In this document: positions 8,572 to 17,465 of the stretch, piece by piece | How positions within the stretch are numbered: position 1 is the stretch's first letter | Layout of the letters: every line of letters starts with the position of its first letter | Assembly (NCBI GenBank): GCA_047638695.1 | Contig: JBLINY010000003.1 | Location: forward strand, 37,507-101,506 | DNA: 64,000 nucleotides | Source of the DNA: JAHECQ01 sp047638695 | GTDB lineage: Bacteria > Actinomycetota > Acidimicrobiia > Acidimicrobiales > SZUA-35 | Direction: 5' to 3' | Notes under the pieces: generated by a model | Seen by the model: the letters and a program-made list of their open reading frames with translations, nothing else | Told to the model about the DNA's origin: nothing | Databases searched by the model: none | Translations under genes and position numbers: made by a program

Positions 8572-9984
8572 CTATCCCCGAGCATCGCGGGGATAGGCCA
8601 CCCAAAGCACAACAGGGGCAAGAGCCATGGCTGCCACCATGGCCCACCAGCCGGTCCGAAACGCGTCGAGCCGGCCGATGCCCACCGCGTCGCCAATGAC
8701 CGATGCAACAACGGCGACACCAAGTGCCCCTCCAAAGAGCCGAGCCGTGTTGTAGAGGGCGTTGGCAGCAGCCAGTTGCGATTCAGGCACGTCGCGCAGG
8801 GCGGCCGAATTGCCAGGGCCAAGCATCAGGGCCATGCCAGAGCCGATGCCGAGCGTGCCCGGCAAGAAGGCAAACCAGTACGTGGTGTCGGGGGCCAACC
8901 ACAGCGCCATCCAGGCGGTGCCGACGGTGGCCAACGAGGCGCCGAGTACCAGCATCCGGCGATAGCCACGCCGATCGGCGAATCGACCGGCAAAGATGGT
9001 CAGAACCATGAGTGCGAGCGGGCCGGGGGTCATGGCTAGCCCAACCTGCAGGATGGAGTAGTCCCAGATTTCAATCATGAAGAGCGGGTACAGGAACCAC
9101 GACGCGGTCGTAGAAGTAGCCAGTAGGGCCGAAGCGAAGGTGACGACGGAGAACGACCGAATTCGCAGAAGGCCGAGATCGACCAGAGGCTCGGGGTGAA
9201 ACAACGAACTCTGCACGAACAGCACGGCGTTGACAACGGCGATGGCGGCCACCGTCAGGATGATCGAGTCCGTCCATCCCCACACACGGCCCTGCACGAT
9301 TACCAGCACCAGACCACCGACCGCGGTGGTTCCAGCAACGGTGCCGACGATGTCGAGAGGCGCTTGCTTGACTGCATCGGCATCGATGTCCAAAACCATC
9401 TGGCCACCGAGGAAAGCCAACAAGGCGATGGGAGTCGCTATCAGAAAGAGGGCCCGCCAACTCGATACCTCCAACAAGCCAGCCGCGACCGTCGGCGCCG
9501 CCGCCGCTCCCAGAATCCCCATCGACGACCACGTCGACACAACGGTGGCATGGCGTTCGCGAGGAAAAAGTGGCAGCACGGCAGCCAGGGACGATGGCAA
9601 CACCATCGCCGCCCCGATGGCCTGCACGACCCTGGCCGCAATGATCAGTTCGATGCCCGGAGCCAGGCCCGACAGCAGCGCACCGAGAGCGAACAGCAGC
9701 ATGCCACCCAAGAAAACAAGCCGCCGGCCAAGGCGGTCGGCGACCCGACCGCCGAGCAACATGAAAGTGACCGTGGTGACGTTGAACCCTGAAACAACCC
9801 AAGAGATCGTCGACAACGGCACCGCCGGAAAGTCCTCTTCGAGGACGGGCACGGCGATGTTGGTAGCAGTCCCGACGAAGCTGACCAGCAGCATGGCGGT
9901 TGCCGCTACAACCAGAGCCTGGTTGGCCCGCTTGCTGTTGTCTTCGACGAATATCTGCGCCGTGACTTGAGGGGGCTGGGTCAC
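8572..9984 (-). CDS. MFS transporter, DHA2 (EmrB/QacA-like) family
   Basis: A 470-residue polytopic membrane protein with about 14 hydrophobic segments. Motif A appears as GGRVADRLGRRLVF in the loop after TM2, and ISWVVSGFNVTTVTFML marks TM2. This family exports drugs or organic acids by proton antiport. It starts at a GTG overlapping the amidase stop (GTGA), so it is translationally coupled to the amidase and should export its product or a related toxic intermediate (inference). A second DHA2 transporter is encoded divergently at 14812, at the other end of the same cluster. Confidence 0.9.
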   Translation of the reverse strand: MTQPPQVTAQIFVEDNSKRANQALVVAATAMLLVSFVGTATNIAVPVLEEDFPAVPLSTISWVVSGFNVTTVTFMLLGGRVADRLGRRLVFLGGMLLFALGALLSGLAPGIELIIAARVVQAIGAAMVLPSSLAAVLPLFPRERHATVVSTWSSMGILGAAAAPTVAAGLLEVSSWRALFLIATPIALLAFLGGQMVLDIDADAVKQAPLDIVGTVAGTTAVGGLVLVIVQGRVWGWTDSIILTVAAIAVVNAVLFVQSSLFHPEPLVDLGLLRIRSFSVVTFASALLATSTTASWFLYPLFMIEIWDYSILQVGLAMTPGPLALMVLTIFAGRFADRRGYRRMLVLGASLATVGTAWMALWLAPDTTYWFAFLPGTLGIGSGMALMLGPGNSAALRDVPESQLAAANALYNTARLFGGALGVAVVASVIGDAVGIGRLDAFRTGWWAMVAAMALAPVVLWVAYPRDARG

Positions 9985-11342
9985 AGCAGCTGGCTCGCCA
10001 TTGCCATCAACGTACGCTCGCTACCTTGCCGAGCGGCCAGCTGAACACCCATCGGTCGTTTGGCGGGGTGGCCTGGGGCCGGAATGCTGAACGCGGGCCA
10101 GCCGGCCACGTTGAACAAGAAGCTGTAAGGGAAGGTCTCGTCATTGAGGCGGAGGTACTCGTCCATTGACGAAATTTCGCCCGCAATCACGCCCAAGGGA
10201 ATGGTTGATCGGCCCAACGTCGGCGTGAGCAGGACATCGAATGAGGCGAGCGACTGATCGAGCCGCCAGGTCACTTCGCCTTGAGTCTCCTGGGCGGCCG
10301 AGATGTCGTCGACCGTCAGGTTGTCGACCTCGTCGAGCAGGCTGAGCGTCAGAGGTTCGAGCGTCTCTGCGTCTGCCTTCCGACCCGTTGCCGCTTCGAG
10401 TGTTCGTACATCGCGGGCAACCCAGCGACTGAAGAGCGGGTGCCACGCCGACATCAGCTGTTCGTTGTCGACCGGTTGGTCGATGTGCTCGACCGAATGG
10501 CCAAGATGTTCGAACACTGCGGCAACGCCGAGGGTGGCGGCGACCACGTCCGGATCCGGGTCGGTTCCAGCCCAATGGTCGACCGACACCGCAACACGCA
10601 ACGCGGACGCGGCGGAGACGCCGGTCGCACCTGCTCGTTCGGGGTGAAGCACGCTCCAAAAGAGTTCGGTGTCTCGCAGCGATCGCGTGACCACAAACTC
10701 TTCGGCGATTCCGCCCCAGCCACCATGGGCCCAGGGCACGGCCCGGCGGCTGGGCTTGAGGCCATACAGACCACAGGCGGCAGCCGGGATTCTGATCGAC
10801 CCGGCGCAATCACTGGCATGAGCGGCAGGAACGACCCCGGCCGCAACCGCCGCCGCTGCACCACCAGAAGATCCGCCGGCCGACACGGTTGTGTCGAGCG
10901 GGTTGCGGGTGGCTCCGTGCACCCTCGACTCGGTGGACCCGTGTTGAATCAGCTCGGGTACCGCACTTCGACCGAGCACATGGATTCCGGCAGCCTGAAG
11001 GCGGTGGTAATACTCGCTGGTGGTGCCTGGCCGATTACCGGCAGCCAAACGCGATCCCATTTCAGTGAGACGACCAGCTTCGCTCGATCCATAGTCTTTT
11101 CGTAGGAAGGGAACCCCGGCAAGAGGTCCCCATCTGAGATCGGACCCTGTTGCTTCGGGCCCGAGCGGACCAACCGGGCTGGTGGGATCGTCGTACCACT
11201 CGACGACCGCGTTGATCGTTGCGTGCGTCGCCCGGTATTGGTCGGTGGCGGCCTGTCTCACCTCGCTGACGGTCGCGTCGCCTGTTCCTACAAGTGCAGC
11301 TAGCGCAGTCGCGTCGAGTGTGGCGTACTCCTCCGCGTTCAC
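9981..11342 (-). CDS. amidase signature family hydrolase (IaaH-like)
   Basis: A 453-residue amidase. The Ser-cisSer-Lys triad is visible: Lys82 (FLRKDYG), Ser158 in GGSSGG, and Ser182 in DCAGSIRIPA. The frame stays open upstream to 11663, but the added 107 residues are low-complexity Arg/Ser/Thr-rich and overlap the monooxygenase gene. The GTG at 11342, one base after that gene's stop, is therefore the start. The length equals that of indoleacetamide hydrolases (about 455 residues). Placement directly behind a flavin amino-acid 2-monooxygenase suggests it hydrolyses the amide that enzyme produces (inference). Other amide substrates cannot be excluded. Confidence 0.88.
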   Translation of the reverse strand: MNAEEYATLDATALAALVGTGDATVSEVRQAATDQYRATHATINAVVEWYDDPTSPVGPLGPEATGSDLRWGPLAGVPFLRKDYGSSEAGRLTEMGSRLAAGNRPGTTSEYYHRLQAAGIHVLGRSAVPELIQHGSTESRVHGATRNPLDTTVSAGGSSGGAAAAVAAGVVPAAHASDCAGSIRIPAAACGLYGLKPSRRAVPWAHGGWGGIAEEFVVTRSLRDTELFWSVLHPERAGATGVSAASALRVAVSVDHWAGTDPDPDVVAATLGVAAVFEHLGHSVEHIDQPVDNEQLMSAWHPLFSRWVARDVRTLEAATGRKADAETLEPLTLSLLDEVDNLTVDDISAAQETQGEVTWRLDQSLASFDVLLTPTLGRSTIPLGVIAGEISSMDEYLRLNDETFPYSFLFNVAGWPAFSIPAPGHPAKRPMGVQLAARQGSERTLMAMASQLL

Positions 11343-11343
11343 G

Positions 11344-13023
11344 TCAGTCTTCGAGCTCGAGCGGGCCGATCTTGGCAAAAACGTCGCCGGGACCGCGGTT
11401 GTCCTCTGGGGTCGAACCGCCGAAGTGGCGAAGCACGCCCCACACCGCATTGAGCGCCGTGGTGACGGCACCTTCGGCCCATCCTGGTGTCCACGAGACA
11501 TCGTCGCCGGCCAGGAAGATGCCCCGTTGCTCGGCCGGCAAATCGTCCTGCATGAAGTGGGCGTACATCCGACGGTTGTAGCGATAGTGACCGGGCAATG
11601 CACCCTTGAAGGCACCAAGGAAGTCGGGGTCGGCCTCCCACGAGACCGTGATGGGCTCACCAATCACGTGACCTCGAATGTTGGTGGCGGGATAGATCTT
11701 CTCGAGTGTGTCGAGGGCTAGCGCCGCTCGTTCGTCTGCCGACTTCGGCAGTACCTTCAGGGCATCGCTCATCCAGGCGTACGAAAGACAGATAACACCC
11801 GGCTTGTCGGGCCCATTGTCGAAGAGATAAGTACCCCGGGTGTTGCGGTCGGTCAGCGTCATGCTGAGCTCGGGTTTGCGAGTGACGGAATTGATCTCGT
11901 TCCAGAACGGTCGATCGACCATCACGAACGTCTTTGACGACTGCATGTAGCGGGTTCGGTCGAGGGCCATCCACAGCTTGTACGAGAACAACGACTCGTC
12001 GACATCGATATTGGTCGTGAGCAGCCAGCTCTGCGTCGTCACGACCGCGGCGTCAAAGAGATGACCGTTGCCCCAACGGTCGGTGATGTTCAGCCGGCCG
12101 TTCTTGCCCCGACCAATCGATGCGACCCGGGGCCGGGGAGCGCCAGCATGCAGCTTGGAAAGTGAGGTGCCGGGTTCCCAATGAGCGAGCGATTCTGGTT
12201 CATGGGTCCAGAGCCCACGGGGCAACTGTTCGACGCCACCAACGACGAGCCGCTGGTTCTCCTCGAACTCTGACATGACGACCCGAAAGATTTCGAGCAT
12301 CGAATTCGGGAAATCCGAATCCCAGCCGCCGGTGCCAAAGCCGACCTGACCAAAGATCTCGCGATGACGGTAGGAAAGTGCCCGGAACGAGCGTGACGAT
12401 GACACGAAATCCCAGAACGAGCGGTCGTCCCACTCCTCGACCAGCTTGCTCCAGAGCCTCTGAATAGTGGCGGTGTCTCTCGCGGCAACAGCCGTCTTGA
12501 GAGCGGGAATCCCGGCATCTTCGAGCGCGGCCTCCCAAGCATCGGCAACCTGGCCGAAGATCTCGGGGAGGTCCTCGATCGTTTCGGCGAGGTGCGTTTC
12601 GCCCTCGATGTCAACGACGGTGGTCGGCGCCGCCTCGGTGAGGGGGTTGGGGAACGGCTTGGTCTCGAGGCCGAGTAGATCGAGGTAGTGATAGAAGGTG
12701 GAACCGGATGTCGGAAAGCGCATGGCTCCGAGTTCGGCCACGATCTCGGGCATGGCGCTGAAAGACTCCGAGCGAAGCCGGCCCCCGAGGCGACCCGCTT
12801 CAAAGACCACCGGCTTGAAACCGAGCTTCATCAGCTCATAAGCCGCTACCAGTCCGGCAATACCGGCGCCTACGACCGCGACCTCGGCCCCTCGGGCGCC
12901 AGGGGGGAGGGAGCCAAGTCCAGATGAGTGGGCGATCCAGTTCGAGTGACCAAAAGGAAAGTCGGGGCCGAACGCGCTCAACGGCTGGTCGGAAGCGCTG
13001 GCTGATTGTCCGGTCACCACCAA
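11344..13023 (-). CDS. flavin-dependent amino-acid 2-monooxygenase (tryptophan/lysine/arginine 2-monooxygenase type, IaaM-like)
   Basis: A 559-residue FAD protein of the amine oxidase superfamily. GAGIAG (52-57), an acidic Glu75 and GGR (80-82) bind FAD; ELGAMRFP (98-105) and the C-terminal FLAGDDVSWTPGWAEGAV close the active site. By memory of family sequences, the segments GAMRFP, RGTYLFDNGP, GAFKGALPG and GWAEGAVTTALN match the tryptophan 2-monooxygenase (IaaM) group better than ordinary monoamine oxidases. That group includes lysine, phenylalanine and arginine 2-monooxygenases of similar length. They convert the amino acid to its decarboxylated amide with O2. The amidase one base downstream would hydrolyse that amide to the acid. 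The exact amino acid substrate is not decided by sequence. Confidence 0.8.
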   Translation of the reverse strand: MVVTGQSASASDQPLSAFGPDFPFGHSNWIAHSSGLGSLPPGARGAEVAVVGAGIAGLVAAYELMKLGFKPVVFEAGRLGGRLRSESFSAMPEIVAELGAMRFPTSGSTFYHYLDLLGLETKPFPNPLTEAAPTTVVDIEGETHLAETIEDLPEIFGQVADAWEAALEDAGIPALKTAVAARDTATIQRLWSKLVEEWDDRSFWDFVSSSRSFRALSYRHREIFGQVGFGTGGWDSDFPNSMLEIFRVVMSEFEENQRLVVGGVEQLPRGLWTHEPESLAHWEPGTSLSKLHAGAPRPRVASIGRGKNGRLNITDRWGNGHLFDAAVVTTQSWLLTTNIDVDESLFSYKLWMALDRTRYMQSSKTFVMVDRPFWNEINSVTRKPELSMTLTDRNTRGTYLFDNGPDKPGVICLSYAWMSDALKVLPKSADERAALALDTLEKIYPATNIRGHVIGEPITVSWEADPDFLGAFKGALPGHYRYNRRMYAHFMQDDLPAEQRGIFLAGDDVSWTPGWAEGAVTTALNAVWGVLRHFGGSTPEDNRGPGDVFAKIGPLELED

Positions 13024-13089
13024 AATCTACGAGCACCACAGCGACAACCGGTCGAGGGGCGGCGATGGTCGGCCATGCGCGAGGGTCGT

Positions 13090-14004
13090 CTAGAGCGGCA
13101 AGATCTTGGTGCTGTCCAGGTACCCGAGCTCCAGCAGTTCGGTGCGGGGAACAACCCGCTCGAGTTCTTGGCGAATCGGCTCGATGTCGGTCGGGGCAGA
13201 GAAGCCAGGCATCCAGTTGTCGTGATGAGTCAGCACCACTTTCCCCGGGCGCAACAGATCAGCCTGTCGACCAATGAACTGAGCAAGCGAACCCTGGATG
13301 GGCTCGCCATCGATGTTCCCGCGACCCGCTGCGCCCAACAGCGCCACATCGGGGCGCAGATCGCGCAATACCCCAGACCAGTGGCCCGAGGTGTCCTGGA
13401 ACAGCACCGACCCGTCAGGTGTCTCGAAAACGAACACCAACGCTCCCCCATCACCCCGGTCGCTGTGACCGGGAGAGCTCTCGGCCAGATGAGCGCCGGC
13501 CGCATCACCAAGCCCACTGAGGTGGGCCATCAACGCCTTGAATCTGACCTTCTGCTCCTGCCAGGTGACGCCCAGATCGCCGAGACATACCTCGCCCGGT
13601 CCTTCCATGGCTGCATGTGACCAAACGCATGAATGCTGGCTTGGGTACACCGACACGGTGACGCCAGCACCGAGATCGATGGTCTCGCCACCGGCAACGC
13701 AGATCATGCGATCGAGCGGCACACCTGCCTCTTCCATCACCCTGGCCGACTCATAGCTACAGATGAGCGTGGCGTTGGTGTTGGCAACAATGCGCTCGGC
13801 GCCATAGAGATGATCGAAGTGGGAATGGCCGACCACCACCCAGTCGCAAACATCAACGGTGTCGGCGTTGAGCGGAACACCGTCGGCGTCGGTGGGGCCT
13901 TCGGCCCCTTCCATTCGGTCGATGTAGGCATCGAGGAAGATGGTGAGCCCCGCCGTCTTCAGTCGGAAAGTGGCACAGCCGTACCAGTCGAGTGTGGTCG
14001 TCAT
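13090..14004 (-). CDS. MBL-fold (UlaG-like) metal-dependent hydrolase
   Basis: A 304-residue metallo-beta-lactamase-fold protein starting at the ATG at 14004 (MTTTLDWYGCATFRL); the open frame upstream of this is not conserved-looking. The metal motif is HSHFDH at residues 60-65, and further ligands are expected at the SQHSCVW and VLTHHDN segments. Such proteins open lactones or cyclic phosphoesters. It follows the SCO6745-like gene by 9 bases and precedes the IaaM-like gene by 66 bases on the same strand, so it is probably part of the same transcript. Confidence 0.8.
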   Translation of the reverse strand: MTTTLDWYGCATFRLKTAGLTIFLDAYIDRMEGAEGPTDADGVPLNADTVDVCDWVVVGHSHFDHLYGAERIVANTNATLICSYESARVMEEAGVPLDRMICVAGGETIDLGAGVTVSVYPSQHSCVWSHAAMEGPGEVCLGDLGVTWQEQKVRFKALMAHLSGLGDAAGAHLAESSPGHSDRGDGGALVFVFETPDGSVLFQDTSGHWSGVLRDLRPDVALLGAAGRGNIDGEPIQGSLAQFIGRQADLLRPGKVVLTHHDNWMPGFSAPTDIEPIRQELERVVPRTELLELGYLDSTKILPL

Positions 14005-14014
14005 GGCCAGATCA

Positions 14015-14770
14015 TTACTCGAAGGTCGAGCGGGCGAGAAGTACGAGTTCGACCAGCTCGCCGCGCTCGGCATCGTCCAGGGCTTCGAAACCGCGGGAAG
14101 CAACTGCCGTCGTCATTTGTTCCGCCCCGGCCCGGGCCGCCTCGTCAGGTGCGGGATGTGGTGCGGTCCAGCCGAAGCGCTCGGCGCCGCTGGCGCCACC
14201 CCGAATTGGATCGGTGGCCCCGAACGAAACGATGGCGCTCTGAGGTGTGAGGCCTGCCGCCTGGATGGCGCTGAGATGGGCTCCGCCCCGCATTTCGCGC
14301 AGTATCTGCATCACCATCGTGGCCGATCCGGCCGGATCAGCGGGCCGGTCGAGTTGGCGCCAGCCGGCGAAAAGAGCACCGCAGCTCGGCAGTGCCTGAT
14401 CGCTCACCCGATCGGCCAGAGAAACGAGTCGCTCGAGTTGCCCGCTATCGACGTCGGCCAGAGCGTTCCTGCCCCAGTCGGCGCCGACCGACGCGTATTC
14501 GAGCGCGGCCCGCAGAGGCGGCACGTCTGAGGGCCGGGCGTTCCAATGCTCGGCCACCAGTTCGGGGGCCATAAATCCAATGGCGGCGGCGGCCACATCG
14601 GCCGAGACATCACCCATCGCTCCCGCCCTGCCGTTGACCCAGAAGCTGAAACCGGGAGCGAGACCGAGCTCGGATGCCCGTGCCTGGGTGCCTGGATCAG
14701 ACATCCAGGCACGACCATATTCAAGGATGGGGATGGCAGTTGCGTCAGAGGCTTCGGTCGCAGTGGTCAC
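14015..14770 (-). CDS. SCO6745-like family protein, function unknown
   Basis: About 251 residues from the GTG at 14770; an ATG at 14869 in the same frame would overlap the divergent MFS gene and adds an unlikely Arg/Trp-rich leader. The segment GFSFWVNGRAGAMGDV followed by an Ala-rich FMAPELVAEHW resembles the actinobacterial SCO6745-like family, often annotated near helix-turn-helix or oxidoreductase genes; no reaction is known to me. Several Trp residues and an all-helical pattern are seen. It is the first gene of the minus-strand cluster that contains the monooxygenase and amidase. Confidence 0.68.
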   Translation of the reverse strand: MTTATEASDATAIPILEYGRAWMSDPGTQARASELGLAPGFSFWVNGRAGAMGDVSADVAAAAIGFMAPELVAEHWNARPSDVPPLRAALEYASVGADWGRNALADVDSGQLERLVSLADRVSDQALPSCGALFAGWRQLDRPADPAGSATMVMQILREMRGGAHLSAIQAAGLTPQSAIVSFGATDPIRGGASGAERFGWTAPHPAPDEAARAGAEQMTTAVASRGFEALDDAERGELVELVLLARSTFE

Positions 14771-14811
14771 ACCTTCGATCGTAGTAACGCATGAGCGGTG
14801 AGGCGTAGCGT

Positions 14812-16245
14812 GTGTTGGTGACAGGCGATCAACCCAGAGATCCCACCAGCGATTCGGCGAGCGAACCAATTCCTCGAACCTCGTGGTTGGCCCTGATTGT
14901 CACCACCCTTGTCTTCTTCCTCGTTGTCATCGACGTCTCGGCGGTGAATGTCGCCTTCCCCAGCATCGGCGACGACTTCGGCGTGTCAGAGTCCTCCCTC
15001 AGCTGGATCATCTCTGGCTACAACATCGTGGTCGCAGCATTCCTTCTGGTAGCTGGCCGCCTGGCCGACAGCCTCGGTCGGAAGAAGTTGTTCATTCCCG
15101 GAGTAGCGGTGTTTATGACCGGTTCGTTTCTGTCCGGCGCCGCACCGAGCGCAACCTGGCTGATCGCGGCGAGGGTCATCCAAGCCATCGGCGGTGCCAT
15201 CATCGCACCCACCGCCATCGCCGTGATTCTCCCCGATTTTCCACCGAACAAGCGCAGCACCGTGATCGGCATCACGGGCGCAACTGGTGGTCTCGGCGCC
15301 GTAGCCGGCCCCGCAGTGGGATCGCTGCTGATCGATGTGTGGTCGTGGCGGGGCATCTTCTGGATCAACGTCCCCATCTGCTTGCTGGTTCTCGCCATCT
15401 CACCGAAATTGCTGCGCGAATCGAAGAACCCGAACGCAACCGGAAAGATCGACTTCCTCGGTGTGCCGATCGGTACCGCCGCCATCGCCCTCATCATGTT
15501 TTCGATCGTGCAGAGCGAGCGGTGGGGCGTCACCGACCCGCGGGCTCTCGGTCTGTTCGTTGCCGGAATGGCGCTGATTCCGTGGCTGCTTCACCGATCA
15601 GCGAGGCACCCCGAGCCACTCATCGAGCTCGACCTCTTTCGCTACGCGTCGTTCCGATCAGTCAATGCTGGAGTCGCGCTCTATTCGCTGGCCTTCACAT
15701 CGGGCTTCTTGGCCAACTCCCTCTTGTTGCAACGACTGTGGGGCCAGAACATCACCACCACAGGCAAGGCGCTCATTGCTGCACCGCTACTCTCAGCCGC
15801 CTTCGCGCCGCTGTCAGGCCGGCTGGCCGACCGCATCGGCCACCGTTGGATTCTCGCCGCCGGATCCGGCCTGTGCGGCTTCGGTTACCTGCTCTTCTAC
15901 CTGTACCTCGATGGCGAACCGGCCGTGTACACCCGCTATGTACCGATCAGTCTGCTGGTGGGTGTGGGCGTTGGTACGACCATTGCCACCTGGGCCAGTG
16001 CCGGCCTCAGTGATGTGCAGCCAGCCCAGTTCGGGACCGCCAACGCAACGCTGCGAACAACCCAACAGGTCTTCTACGCCCTCGGCATCTCAATCGTCGT
16101 GACGCTGCTGGCCGCCGGCACGGGGGCCGGTGGCCTTGAAGGATTCCAGTGGGCATGGCTCTTCGTCGCCGCGGCCTACGGCCTCAGCGCGATCGTTATT
16201 GCTATCACGTTCCCGTCTGGCAACAGCGACGACCGACTGGCCTAG
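14812..16245 (+). CDS. MFS transporter, DHA2 (EmrB/QacA-like) family
   Basis: A 477-residue membrane protein with about 14 hydrophobic helices. Motif A appears as GRLADSLGRKKLFIPG after TM2, and motif C-like GGLGAVAGPAVGSLL in TM5 is typical of drug/proton antiporters. It starts at a GTG (14812) about 40 bases from the divergent SCO6745-like gene, so the two share a promoter region. With the exporter at 8572 it brackets the monooxygenase/amidase cluster, which suggests the pathway handles compounds that must leave the cell (inference). It ends 20 bases before the convergent selenoprotein gene. Confidence 0.9.
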   Translation: MLVTGDQPRDPTSDSASEPIPRTSWLALIVTTLVFFLVVIDVSAVNVAFPSIGDDFGVSESSLSWIISGYNIVVAAFLLVAGRLADSLGRKKLFIPGVAVFMTGSFLSGAAPSATWLIAARVIQAIGGAIIAPTAIAVILPDFPPNKRSTVIGITGATGGLGAVAGPAVGSLLIDVWSWRGIFWINVPICLLVLAISPKLLRESKNPNATGKIDFLGVPIGTAAIALIMFSIVQSERWGVTDPRALGLFVAGMALIPWLLHRSARHPEPLIELDLFRYASFRSVNAGVALYSLAFTSGFLANSLLLQRLWGQNITTTGKALIAAPLLSAAFAPLSGRLADRIGHRWILAAGSGLCGFGYLLFYLYLDGEPAVYTRYVPISLLVGVGVGTTIATWASAGLSDVQPAQFGTANATLRTTQQVFYALGISIVVTLLAAGTGAGGLEGFQWAWLFVAAAYGLSAIVIAITFPSGNSDDRLA

Positions 16246-16265
16246 GACGCAGACAATTTTCTGCC

Positions 16266-17417
16266 TCAGCGATGCCCCGGCGCCATGTAGAACCAGGCCG
16301 GATGAGGCCCGCCCTGTTTTTTGATGGCGGCACGCGCGGCCAACACCGTCTTTCCGGCCTCGGTCTGTTCGAAGTACCAGGCCTCGGCGGCTCGGCCGTC
16401 CGGCGGCGGGCCATCAACCAGCTCGAGGGCAGCCTCTTCGTAGTAGGTGCGGATGTCGTGACACATTGCCGTGGTGTTCTTGCCCGGGATTTCCGCCTCT
16501 TTCCAGTTGGCGCCATTGGCAATGTCCGCCAGCACCTGGAGGGCACCGGGAACCGCGTCGGCCTCCATCACCCGACCAACGGATGAGAATCCGCGTCGCT
16601 CGGCTGAACGGTCGTAGGCTTTTCGCAACCCGTTGGCTTCATCGACGGCGGGCGGAAGGCTGGCGTCGAAGCGCGGCGGCAGCGAACAACTCAGCGGAAC
16701 CTCTTCGGCCTCAATAACGGCCGGGTGGTCGACCAACACAGGACCATCAGCTTCGAGCAGAGCGAACGCCCGGCTAAGTACGTCGTGCTGGAACTCGGCG
16801 TCGCCCGGACGGCCAAGTGGGCGACCTAGTGGGAAGGCGCCGTACAGCGCACGAGGTGGTGCCATTCGTTCGGCGACCGAGCGGGTTGCAGCGAGGGTGA
16901 CGGTGGCGATGCCAGCGGCCTCGAAAACGTGGGCGAGCGTACACACGGTACGCGTGCAGAGGGGTCAAACGGGGGTGAGCAACACCACGTCGACGCCGTC
17001 GGCCTTCAACTGCGCTGCCGCTCGCGGCCCTGAGTCGAGGCGTACGGTGGCGACGTCGTCTGGCTGATTCCCGGCGAACGATGCGTGCCGCGGAGCGACC
17101 GCCCCTATCACGCCCGATGCTGCAAGCTCCTCGAGCCGGTCGATCGGGAACACAACGTTCAGGTCAATGGCAATCCCGGTGCGGTCGAAGTTCGGGCTCC
17201 AATGACCGAGCACAAGATCACGAGCATCGGATGGCAACAAGCGATATTCGGTGTCACCCGGTTGGAAGCCCTCGTCGCTTGATCGGTGCAGGGCCGCCGA
17301 CGTCACGATGGCAACGGTGGCCTCACTCAGCGGCTTAGGGGTTACCCATGCCGGGTTGTCGAACACAGGGACCGAACCCTCGTCGCCAACCTTGCGCATC
17401 ATCACATCACCGGACAT
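16266..17417 (-). CDS. glycine/betaine/sarcosine reductase selenoprotein B-like (GrdB-like) protein with in-frame UGA (probable selenocysteine)
   Basis: One continuous frame of 383 codons is interrupted only by a TGA at 16965-16967. Translating that codon as selenocysteine gives VLLTPV-U-PLCTRTVCTLAH, with U at residue 151 and Cys154 three residues later. This fits the Sec/Cys centre of GrdB-like proteins, and the family-like text continues on the far side (PPRALYGAFPLGRPLGRPGD). A hairpin of bacterial SECIS type starts 11 bases after the UGA. The ATG at 17417 has a GAGGTG box 4 bases upstream; an ATG at 17438 lacks one. Aerobic members of this family have no proven substrate; a thiol/selenol redox role is likely. 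The Sec insertion genes (selA, selB, selC, selD) are not in this window. Confidence 0.85.
16937..16964 (-). promoter_or_regulatory. bacterial SECIS-like hairpin after the in-frame UGA
   Basis: On the coding strand, a perfect 6-bp stem GCGUAC/GUACGC (16953-16948 with 16942-16937) closes a 5-base loop CGUGU. The loop G is 19 bases after the UGA, inside the roughly 16-37 base range known for bacterial SECIS elements, and it is the second loop base. Two more pairs are possible beyond a 2x2 internal loop. It overlaps coding sequence, as bacterial SECIS elements do. Confidence 0.72.
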
Positions 17418-17465
17418 CGAGCACCTCGTTCGGTTCATCGTTCGGCGCCCAGTAGGGTCCGCCGA

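Noticed and set aside
11343..11663. 107-residue N-terminal extension of the amidase
   Set aside because: It overlaps the monooxygenase gene and is low-complexity; the GTG at 11342 fits family length and operon spacing.
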